DNA of 9,169 bases, taken from positions 1 to 9,169 of the forward strand of contig CAZWVK010000105.1 in NCBI GenBank assembly GCA_964636785.1. The letters run 5' to 3'. This stretch comes from UBA6776 sp964636785 (GTDB lineage Bacteria > Bdellovibrionota > Bdellovibrionia > Bdellovibrionales > UBA1609). Both the position numbers and the translations under genes were made by a program. The notes below the pieces were generated by a model. That model was not told the origin of the DNA, did not search any database, and was given only the letters and a program-made list of their open reading frames with translations. Positions within the stretch are counted from its first letter, which is position 1; each line of letters begins with the position of its first letter. Shown piece after piece: positions 1-5,703 of the stretch.

Positions 1-482
1 CGACAATCCTTCATAAGGTTCAAATCTGAAAGAAACCGATGTCCAAGAGCAATAACTTCCAAATCTGAATAAATGAGAGCGCCGCCAATGCTTTCCACTC
101 CGATCTGGTGGAACTGGCGTTGGCGCCCTTTTTGCGGACGCTCATAGCGAAACATAGGGCCACTATAATAAACCTTAAATGGCGAGTGCTGACTCAAACC
201 ATCGTGGCTGAACGCGCGGGCAATGCCTGCTGTGCCTTCGGGTCTTAAGGTAAAACTCTCACCATTTCTGTCTTGAAACGAGTACATCTCTTTTGAAACA
301 ATATCTGAGGTTTCACCGAGGCCTGTTGTAAAGACTTTTGAAAATTCAAAAATCGGGGTCGATATAGGAGTAAAGCCATAGATCTTAGCCCACTTAAAGA
401 ATGTCGAATAGATGGCTTCAAAGCTCAAAGCCTCTTGATCAAAAAGAACATGCGTGCCCCGAGGGCTATTCAGTTTAGACAT
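1..482 (-). CDS. hisS: Histidyl-tRNA synthetase, N-terminal part (cut by window edge)
   Basis: This gene charges tRNA-His with histidine in the cytoplasm. It runs off the left edge, so only the first 160 codons are visible. Translating the minus strand from the ATG at 480-482 gives a class II synthetase core. It begins MSKLNSPRGTHVLF, the usual HisS start in which the RGT motif precedes the first helix. Next come the motif 1 region around residues 36-45 (YGFTPISTPIFE) and TLRPEGT at 78-84, which binds histidine. Motif 2 follows at about 111-126 (FRYERPQKGRQRQFHQ), whose arginine contacts ATP, and then GVES. All of this is diagnostic for HisS. No clear Shine-Dalgarno sequence precedes the ATG. 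A poor -10-like TAGATC lies only a few bases upstream, so the message may be nearly leaderless. The gene diverges from kynB across 66 bases. It has no obvious functional link to the kynurenine genes. No frameshift is seen in the visible part. Confidence 0.97.
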   Translation of the reverse strand, partial: MSKLNSPRGTHVLFDQEALSFEAIYSTFFKWAKIYGFTPISTPIFEFSKVFTTGLGETSDIVSKEMYSFQDRNGESFTLRPEGTAGIARAFSHDGLSQHSPFKVYYSGPMFRYERPQKGRQRQFHQIGVESIGGALIYSDLEVIALGHRFLSDLNLMKDC

Positions 483-548
483 GATTTAGATCTATCAGCT
501 TCAAGGTTAAAATTGAACTCTCGGGCTGAATGAATTAGACCTTTTTTT
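483..548. promoter_or_regulatory. Divergent hisS/kynB intergenic region with possible face-to-face promoters
   Basis: This 66-base AT-rich gap must hold the start signals for both hisS (leftward) and kynB (rightward). Seen by eye for kynB: TTGAAC (513-518), a 17-base spacer, then TAGACC (536-541), with the ATG 7 bases later. Seen by eye for hisS: TTCAAT (complement of 512-517), a 17-base spacer, then TAGATC (complement of 489-494), with the ATG about 6 bases later. The two -35 candidates overlap on opposite strands. The -10 candidates match the consensus poorly (about 3 of 6), so this is a tentative reading. Neither gene has a clear Shine-Dalgarno site, and kynB is preceded by a run of T. Confidence 0.28.
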
Positions 549-1187
549 ATGTATTTTGATATTTCACCAAAAATCAGTTCTCAGACGGCTGTCTTTCCAG
601 GGGATCAAAGCTTTGAGCGCAAGGTCTCTATGTCTTACCAGTTGGGACATCACCTTGAACTTTCAAGCATAGAAACGACAGTTCATATTGGAGCGCATGC
701 TGATGCTCCAAGTCATTACTCGCCAAAAGGGGAGACCATTGAGAAGAGAGATTTGAATTTTTATATTGGTGAAACGGAAGTCATTGAGGTTCAAATTCCA
801 AAGGGTCAAAGAATCCGACTCAAAGATTTTGACATCGAGAAGATCCATTCAAAACGAGTGCTCTTTAAGACGAATTCATTTCCGGATCCAAACCACTGGA
901 ACAATGACTTCAATTCTCTCTCCCCGGAATTGATTGAGGCTTTATCTCATCGAGGAGTGATTTTAATTGGCATCGACACCCCATCCATCGATCCATGGGA
1001 TTCAAAGGATTTGGAGTCTCACCAAACGGTGTATTCGCATGATTTGGCTATCTTAGAAGGACTTGATTTATCTCAAGTCGAACCTGGTGAATACCGGCTT
1101 GTTGCTCTTCCTTTGAGTCTTGAAGGAGCCGATGCCTCGCCGGTCCGAGCTGTTTTATTTCAATCTCAAGATTGGGTGCGATTGTAG
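549..1187 (+). CDS. kynB: Kynurenine formamidase (arylformamidase), KynB type
   Basis: It hydrolyses N-formyl-L-kynurenine to L-kynurenine and formate, the second step of tryptophan breakdown by the kynurenine route. The 212-residue length is normal for the metal-dependent bacterial KynB/cyclase family. Visible hallmarks are the N-terminal DISP...VFPGD segment (residues 4-19) and the metal-binding motif HIGAHADAPSHY (46-57), giving ligands H46, H50 and D52 and catalytic H56. Further on are GIDTPSIDP at 141-149, then H158 and E170 spaced 12 apart as in characterised KynB, and finally GADASPVRAVLF at the end. An in-frame TGA at 531-533 and the absence of another ATG fix the start at 549. No Shine-Dalgarno sequence is seen. 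The partner dioxygenase kynA lies next door on the opposite strand, tail-to-tail, with the two reading frames overlapping by 22 bases. The function call is strong because family motifs and context agree. Confidence 0.95.
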   Translation: MYFDISPKISSQTAVFPGDQSFERKVSMSYQLGHHLELSSIETTVHIGAHADAPSHYSPKGETIEKRDLNFYIGETEVIEVQIPKGQRIRLKDFDIEKIHSKRVLFKTNSFPDPNHWNNDFNSLSPELIEALSHRGVILIGIDTPSIDPWDSKDLESHQTVYSHDLAILEGLDLSQVEPGEYRLVALPLSLEGADASPVRAVLFQSQDWVRL

Positions 1188-2248
1188 TAAAACCCGAGTT
1201 CCTCTTCCATTTTCTGCGGAAGCTTTGGAATCTGCGAGCGTGGAATAAGAAACGTCGTCAATTGGAATAGGTCCTTAAAGACTTTGTGTTTCTCCGCCGC
1301 TTCATGGAGATATTTAAATCCAGAAGATCCCCCAGTTCCGACTCTCGCACCAAGCATTCTCTTGACCATTAAGGCATGGCGATATCTCCAAGTGGTGAAT
1401 AGCTCATCCATATCCTGAAGACTCATTAGAAGTCGAAACGGAAGTTGTAGAACGGGTTGATCTCGGTAGAGCTGAATCAAAAGAGCGGCATGAATCGCTT
1501 TGTAGGAAAATCTCCACACACCTTCCCTTTGATCTTTCAAATAGCTTTCCTCGTTGAATAGCGAATTGAAACTCTCAAGACTCGCTTTCAGCATAGCTGA
1601 ATTTCTTTTTTTATCCTCTTCGGAGATATGTGGGTTTTTGTGAATAAGATCAAGATCCGATTTCAGCGAAGCCTCAACGCTCTCTTTAAAGATTTTCCAG
1701 AAATCAAATCCATCCATCTTTAGAAAAGGAGTTCTTTCAAGCCACTTTTCAACAAGCTCAAAAAGGCTTGGCTCCTTTTCAACCGATTTCACCTTTGTTC
1801 TCTCATGAGGCTGGAGCAACTCATCGAAGTCTTGATTATTGAGCTTATGTCTTTCTTCTCTTTTTAATCCTAACTTTGTCTCTAAAAGACGAAATTGATG
1901 GCTTTGAAAACCAGATGCAGGAATAAGCAGATTTCTGAAATCCAAAAAATCAAGCGGCGTCATGGTTTCAAGGATTCCAATCTGATCAATCATGAGCTTT
2001 TGAATTTCAGTGACTCTTTGAAGGCGCTGGTTGATAAGGTCCATCCACTTTTCATCAATCTTTTCTTTCGAGAATAGATTCAGAACAGAGTCGATTTCCC
2101 AAAGGATTTGTTTGAACCACAACTCATAAACCTGATGAATAACAATAAAGAGATGCTCATCATGAGCGGTTTGTCCTTTTTTCTCACTTTCAAGCTCTTG
2201 AAGAGATAAGAGGTCCGTGATTTTTAAGTAGTCATGATAGTTAAACAT
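1166..2248 (-). CDS. kynA: Tryptophan 2,3-dioxygenase, long eukaryote-like type
   Basis: A heme enzyme that opens the indole ring of L-tryptophan with O2 to give N-formylkynurenine, committing tryptophan to the kynurenine pathway. It has 360 residues. Near the N-terminus, HDEHLFIVIHQVYELWFKQ holds F34 and H38, which match the active-site Phe and His of the family. R120 in SHQFRLLE corresponds to the Arg that holds the substrate carboxylate. H291 in WRYRHALMV is the expected heme ligand, and T305 in GTGGSSG sits 14 residues later, as in the Xanthomonas enzyme. The C-terminal segment TTFLIPRSQIPKLP and the central insertion resemble animal TDOs more than the roughly 280-residue proteobacterial form. 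The start overlaps the upstream PLP-lyase gene by 8 bases and has a strong AAAAGGAG site 6 bases before the ATG. The 3' end overlaps kynB, which performs the next step. Confidence 0.96.
   Translation of the reverse strand: MFNYHDYLKITDLLSLQELESEKKGQTAHDEHLFIVIHQVYELWFKQILWEIDSVLNLFSKEKIDEKWMDLINQRLQRVTEIQKLMIDQIGILETMTPLDFLDFRNLLIPASGFQSHQFRLLETKLGLKREERHKLNNQDFDELLQPHERTKVKSVEKEPSLFELVEKWLERTPFLKMDGFDFWKIFKESVEASLKSDLDLIHKNPHISEEDKKRNSAMLKASLESFNSLFNEESYLKDQREGVWRFSYKAIHAALLIQLYRDQPVLQLPFRLLMSLQDMDELFTTWRYRHALMVKRMLGARVGTGGSSGFKYLHEAAEKHKVFKDLFQLTTFLIPRSQIPKLPQKMEEELGFYYNRTQS
1204..1222. terminator. Weak hairpin just past kynB, inside kynA
   Basis: CTTCC (1204-1208) and GGAAG (1218-1222) can pair around a 9-base loop about 17 bases after the kynB stop, followed on the plus strand by CTTTGG. 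It is the only stem I could find near this junction. The stem is short and lacks a long U tract, so it is at best a weak terminator for kynB. Confidence 0.2.
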
Positions 2249-3290
2249 CGCGCGCTCCTTTTAAATGGGAAATAACTAGATCTGAGTCTTTGGAAGTCCA
2301 ATCAAAACCAATCATCCAGCGAAGAATGGATTCTTTGGCATCCCAAAAATAAAAAAAGAATTCTTCTTTCAGCGGCTTGATCCATTCTTTTGGAAGTTTG
2401 ACGAACAAAGCATTGCTCTCGACTTTGAAAAGAACTTCGACCTGAGGAAAATCGGACAACTTCTCGGCAAGACTTTTAGCTTCACCATGAACATGACGAG
2501 AAATATCCAGGTAGAGATCATTTCTAAGATAAGCATAAAACTGAGCGGCCAGGAATCTCGTTTTGCTCGGAAGATTAAGCATTTGTTTTCGATAAAACTT
2601 CAAATCCTTTGCCAATTCCTTTTCAAAACAAACAATCGCTTCGGCACCCATAAGTCCATTTTTACTGCCACCAAAAGAAATGAGATCAAAGATTTCAGCA
2701 TACATATTCAAAGATATCCCAGTGGAAATGCAGGAATTCGCAAGCCTTGTTCCATCGCAGTGAAGAAGCATGCCATGTTCAAGGCACCAGTTCTTCCAAG
2801 CCTTAAGCTCTTCCCAAGTGTAGCACACACCGAATTCTGTCGGCTGAGTAAGGGATACCATTTTAACTTGAGCGTGATGCTGGTCTCCAAGGCGTGTAAG
2901 GTGAATCAGCGCTTGGTCGGGTTGAATTTTTCCATCTTGAGAAGCCAGTGGAATGAGTTTTGTGCGACCGATCACTTCCGGAGCCGCGCACTCATCCAGA
3001 TTAAGGTGAGCATGCTCTGAACAAAGAACACTTTGAAAAGGTTTAAGTGCGGAGCTTAAGCTGATCACATTGGCAGCTGTTCCATTAAAAACATAGTGAA
3101 CATAAGATTTCCTGCCAAAGACCCGATCGAATTCCTTTTGGGTGATTTCAGATACGGGATCCATCCCATAGGAATGAGCATGGCCCAGATTCACTTTTAA
3201 AAGCGCATCCATAATCTGGGGATGGACACCGGAGTGGTTGTCACTTCCAAGACTCTTTGGAAAATCTAGTCGAGTTAATTCTTCAAACAT
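2241..3290 (-). CDS. Threonine-aldolase / beta-eliminating lyase family PLP enzyme
   Basis: A fold-type I PLP enzyme of the family (beta-eliminating lyase) that includes low-specificity threonine aldolase and tryptophanase. Its 349 residues fit threonine aldolase. Motifs: SDNHSGVHP at 16-24; NGTAAN at 69-74 for phosphate binding; H95, expected to stack on the cofactor ring; HCDGTRLAN at 177-185, with D179 pairing to the pyridine nitrogen and R182 near the substrate carboxylate; and SFGGSKNGLMGAE, with K210 the Schiff-base lysine. All core residues are present, so the enzyme should be active. By family it would split L-threonine or a related beta-hydroxy amino acid into glycine and an aldehyde. 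Its neighbours tell another story: it overlaps kynA by 8 bases and the hydrolase gene before it by 16, so it is co-expressed with tryptophan breakdown. A side-chain cleavage of kynurenine is conceivable but unproven. A GAGG element lies about 6 bases before its ATG. Confidence 0.88.
   Translation of the reverse strand: MFEELTRLDFPKSLGSDNHSGVHPQIMDALLKVNLGHAHSYGMDPVSEITQKEFDRVFGRKSYVHYVFNGTAANVISLSSALKPFQSVLCSEHAHLNLDECAAPEVIGRTKLIPLASQDGKIQPDQALIHLTRLGDQHHAQVKMVSLTQPTEFGVCYTWEELKAWKNWCLEHGMLLHCDGTRLANSCISTGISLNMYAEIFDLISFGGSKNGLMGAEAIVCFEKELAKDLKFYRKQMLNLPSKTRFLAAQFYAYLRNDLYLDISRHVHGEAKSLAEKLSDFPQVEVLFKVESNALFVKLPKEWIKPLKEEFFFYFWDAKESILRWMIGFDWTSKDSDLVISHLKGARDV
2255..2262 (-). promoter_or_regulatory. 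Strong ribosome binding site of kynA, inside the upstream gene
   Basis: On the minus strand AAAAGGAG lies 6 bases before the kynA ATG (2246-2248), within the last codons of the PLP-lyase gene, whose stop codon overlaps the kynA start region. This supports translational coupling and fixes the kynA start. Confidence 0.8.
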
Positions 3291-4231
3291 TGGACCTCAA
3301 GATAATTATGAGCAATCTGGGCTGCCAATTTGGAAGTGACAAATTGTAGGTCTAGCGGAGGTGAGACTTCATAAATAGAAAGAAGTCTTACATTGAGAGT
3401 TGAAACCAACCATTGAAAGAGAGGGAAAAAATCTCTTGGCTCTATTCCTGTGGGCCAGCTTTGACTACAGCCAGGAGCATAGGCTGAGGAAAAACCATCG
3501 ATATCGATAGAGATGTATGTGGGTCTGTTTGTGGCAACATGCGATCCAAAGGCATTTTTAAAATTTTCTAAAAGGCTTAATGGCTTTCCGAAAAATTCAT
3601 TCAATAAAAGAACTTCAATATTGTTCTCTTTGCACCAGTTCAGGTGGTTTTTGGAATTGCACTGGTTTTGGATCCCCACTTGAATCATATCGAAGTTTTT
3701 ATATTTTTCTCTCAGTCGAAAAAAAGGTGTGCCGCTAGTGATTCCATAATTTAAATTTCGTACATCCAAGTGAGCATCGAAGTTGATAATCAATGGTCGC
3801 TTCGACGAGTCCTCCATGGATTCAAGAAATGCGGAGCCATCTGCAAAGCCGTAATCATGTCCACCACCCAATGTCAGTCCAATCCCGCCATGAGAAAGGC
3901 TGTTCTTTAACTTTTGGCTGCAGAGCTGATGTCGAGCCTCCAGTGGGGATTTCTCAAAGTCTGCTAAATTTCCGAAATCCACAAATTCCAAGTTTTTATT
4001 GATCGAGGGCGACATTCGATACAACCATTTTCGAATGGAATCAGGCCCTTCTTTGGCGCCTGGACGTCCACCATTTTTAATAATTCCTTCATCGTCAGGA
4101 TAACCAAGAATGGCTACGTGTTTTCCAATCGGAGCTTTTTCAGAAAATTTAAAAATCTCGCCCCAGCGGGGATCGAGCGGATCATTTTTGGTGAAAAAGA
4201 CCTCATTTAAGGGAGGGGAAAAAATGTGCAT
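3275..4231 (-). CDS. Arginase/agmatinase/formimidoylglutamase-family metallohydrolase
   Basis: A di-manganese ureohydrolase-fold enzyme of 318 residues, first gene of the overlapping operon leading to kynA. Metal-ligand motifs are complete: GGGHD (H125 and D126), NFDAHLDVR (D152, H154, D156) and SIDIDGF (D243, D245). There is also a late E288 in YEVSPPLD. The segment SGTPF after DAHLDVR (166-170) and GAKEGPDSIRKWLYR (58-72) look most like formimidoylglutamase (HutG), which cuts N-formimino-L-glutamate to glutamate and formamide in histidine breakdown. No other hut gene is in the window, and the co-transcribed genes concern tryptophan, so the true substrate could be another amidine, guanidine or formyl compound. 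The start ATG at 4229-4231 is preceded by GGTGAG (only 3 bases away) and GAGG (11 bases away), neither ideally spaced. The gene diverges from the SRPBCC gene over 74 bases. Family is certain; substrate is open. Confidence 0.88.
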   Translation of the reverse strand: MHIFSPPLNEVFFTKNDPLDPRWGEIFKFSEKAPIGKHVAILGYPDDEGIIKNGGRPGAKEGPDSIRKWLYRMSPSINKNLEFVDFGNLADFEKSPLEARHQLCSQKLKNSLSHGGIGLTLGGGHDYGFADGSAFLESMEDSSKRPLIINFDAHLDVRNLNYGITSGTPFFRLREKYKNFDMIQVGIQNQCNSKNHLNWCKENNIEVLLLNEFFGKPLSLLENFKNAFGSHVATNRPTYISIDIDGFSSAYAPGCSQSWPTGIEPRDFFPLFQWLVSTLNVRLLSIYEVSPPLDLQFVTSKLAAQIAHNYLEVQCLKN

Positions 4232-4305
4232 TCACTCACCAGCCTCATCAAAAATTCAGCTCATAAATACTTTCGTTCAACGTCTATGCATGGCATAACT
4301 TAAAT
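4232..4305. promoter_or_regulatory. Divergent intergenic region between the hydrolase operon and the SRPBCC gene
   Basis: This 74-base gap should carry the promoter of the leftward hydrolase-lyase-kynA operon and that of the rightward SRPBCC gene. By eye a TTGAAC (minus strand, about 4276-4281) could be a -35 for the operon, but no good -10 follows at normal spacing. On the plus strand CATAAC (4294-4299) sits just before the SRPBCC ATG as a weak -10 candidate. No convincing operator palindrome or riboswitch was seen. Confidence 0.35.
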
Positions 4306-4749
4306 ATGGCCCATATCCAAGTATCACGAATCATTGAAGCGCCTCGACCTAAAGTTTTTGAGATTTTGACCCGTCCCGAAAACCTTCCGGATCTTTTAAG
4401 AGGCGATATTTACGTGGAGGTTATGACCTCTATTGACCGATTGAGTCCTGGGTGCGAGGTCCGTCTGGCGATGACCCGGCTTGGCGTCAAACAGCTTGTG
4501 CACCTTCGAGTCGATGATTACCTCCATTCAAAGCGTTTGATGTACCACCAGGTCGAGGGCTTTTTCAGATCCTGGATTCATATTATGAAGTTCGAAGATC
4601 ATGGCGAAGGTTTCACTCTAGTGACGGATGTTGTGGATTATACACTTCCATTTGGGCTGATTGGAAACCTGTCTGATGATCTCTTTGTTAAAGGGGATAT
4701 GAGCCGTATTCTTGAAAATCGACTTGGACGCGTCGATATGCTTCTTTAA
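4306..4749 (+). CDS. SRPBCC-fold (polyketide cyclase/START-like) protein
   Basis: A 147-residue, probably cytoplasmic protein with the helix-grip SRPBCC fold, which forms a deep pocket for hydrophobic ligands. The start VSRIIEAPRPKVFEILTRPENLPDLL (residues 6-31) is typical of the first strand and the two following helices: charged strand, then an 'I-x-A-P-x-x-V-F' turn, then an 'N-L-P' segment. Next come the alternating beta strands (about 34-113), here with VRLAMTRLGVKQLVHLRVDDY, and a long C-terminal helix from about 128 onward. It resembles the ligand-binding group of COG4276-like proteins. The ligand cannot be told from sequence. The upstream ATG at 4285 meets a stop at once, so 4306 is the start. 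No Shine-Dalgarno site is present. Its stop codon overlaps the stop of the opposing HD-GYP gene by 4 bases (TTAA read on both strands). It is not evidently part of the neighbouring operons. Confidence 0.82.
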   Translation: MAHIQVSRIIEAPRPKVFEILTRPENLPDLLRGDIYVEVMTSIDRLSPGCEVRLAMTRLGVKQLVHLRVDDYLHSKRLMYHQVEGFFRSWIHIMKFEDHGEGFTLVTDVVDYTLPFGLIGNLSDDLFVKGDMSRILENRLGRVDMLL

Positions 4750-5693
4750 GAGATCTCTTTAATGATGTTTTGCACACATTGAAGAAGAGGGAGTGGATAG
4801 GCTCCCATTTTCTCAATTAAAAGGCGCTTTAATGCGTCATCGGCCGAAAGTTTCTGCAAAGTTCGTAATCGATCAAAGGCATTCGCCACTGCGACACATT
4901 GAATGGTGGGGTCAATTTCATCTTCCCTCGCCCCAGTGGGAAATCCGCTTCCATCAATGTGCTCTTCATGCTTATGAATGACGCTTTTTACCCAGGGATT
5001 GACATGTTCGAGATTGAATAGTTCCAAAGCATTTTCAGGATGAGTTTTGTAATTTAAATTTTTTAAGTCCATATAATTGGTAATTGGCCATTCTTTTACC
5101 AGATATCCGAAATCATGGACAAACGAACCCATGATGATTTCGTAAATCGGCTTCCCAGGTTCATCAACTTTAGACTCTGAGATCAGTCGACTTGCCAGCG
5201 CTGTTACGCGAATGGAATGATCTAACCATAAGTCAGAATCTTTGGATTCAAAACTACATTCATAGAGGTACTTCAAGGCCTCGGGATTCTGGCAGAAAAA
5301 ATTGAAATAAGAAGAACAAGTGGATCTCAAAATAGAGTAGTATTCTTTGCTTGTCGGATCGGCTGATAAAACAATTAAGAGTCCGCGCTGTTGAAAGTAA
5401 ATATCAGTGACCTGTTCTTTTAGAGTTCTATTTGAATTTGAGAAAACGGTTTCTAATTCACCGCCTAAATACTCAATAAAAGAGCTATAATCTTGTTTCA
5501 AAACCAGAAAGTACTGAAGGCCCTTTTTGTTTTTTAAACGCTCCACGCGCTCATTGATGCGAACGTCATCGGAGCGGCAGTAAAGAACTGGCTTTCCGCC
5601 GGCCCAGACATATATGTCAAAAGAAATGGGCTTCCCATCTCTTAAAAAATTTAAAGGCAGAGCCAGTGTTTTCTTGACTTCCCGAGGTGTCAT
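4746..5693 (-). CDS. Degenerate HD-GYP-type protein, c-di-GMP phosphodiesterase family
   Basis: A 315-residue cytoplasmic protein without membrane segments. Residues 1 to about 110 form an alpha/beta N-terminal domain of unknown role. Residues 140-315 form an HD-GYP-like domain: H159, the HD pair H193-D194, H218 in THPE, H242 in KHEEHIDG, and DGSGFP at 247-252. Family members normally cut cyclic di-GMP with a bi- or trinuclear metal site. Departures from consensus are visible. HDIGK is HDFGY here, the HHE motif reads HEE, the GYP tyrosine is F251, and the late D-x-x-D near 271-274 reads N-x-x-D. The layout and the missing tyrosine recall the unconventional Bdellovibrio HD-GYP protein Bd1817, whose structure was solved; I make that link from memory and it is not checked. 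The protein may be a slow hydrolase or a signal-binding receptor. The ATG lies 10 bases after the queG stop, so co-transcription is likely, though no strong Shine-Dalgarno site is seen. Confidence 0.85.
   Translation of the reverse strand: MTPREVKKTLALPLNFLRDGKPISFDIYVWAGGKPVLYCRSDDVRINERVERLKNKKGLQYFLVLKQDYSSFIEYLGGELETVFSNSNRTLKEQVTDIYFQQRGLLIVLSADPTSKEYYSILRSTCSSYFNFFCQNPEALKYLYECSFESKDSDLWLDHSIRVTALASRLISESKVDEPGKPIYEIIMGSFVHDFGYLVKEWPITNYMDLKNLNYKTHPENALELFNLEHVNPWVKSVIHKHEEHIDGSGFPTGAREDEIDPTIQCVAVANAFDRLRTLQKLSADDALKRLLIEKMGAYPLPLLQCVQNIIKEIS
4748..4759. repeat. 12-base perfect palindrome across overlapping stop codons
   Basis: AAGAGATCTCTT is a perfect inverted repeat directly at the 4-base overlap of the SRPBCC and HD-GYP stop codons, with two more pairable bases outside one mismatch. 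As RNA it could form at most a short stem and no strong terminator. It may be an element that helps end both transcripts, or chance, since it also encodes the last HD-GYP codons. Confidence 0.4.
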
Positions 5694-5703
5694 TTAGATT
5701 AGG

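Noticed and set aside
2487..3020. 177-codon open frame on the plus strand inside the PLP-lyase gene
   Set aside because: It lies opposite a gene with complete PLP-enzyme motifs, and its protein shows no recognisable domain. It is a shadow of the real gene.
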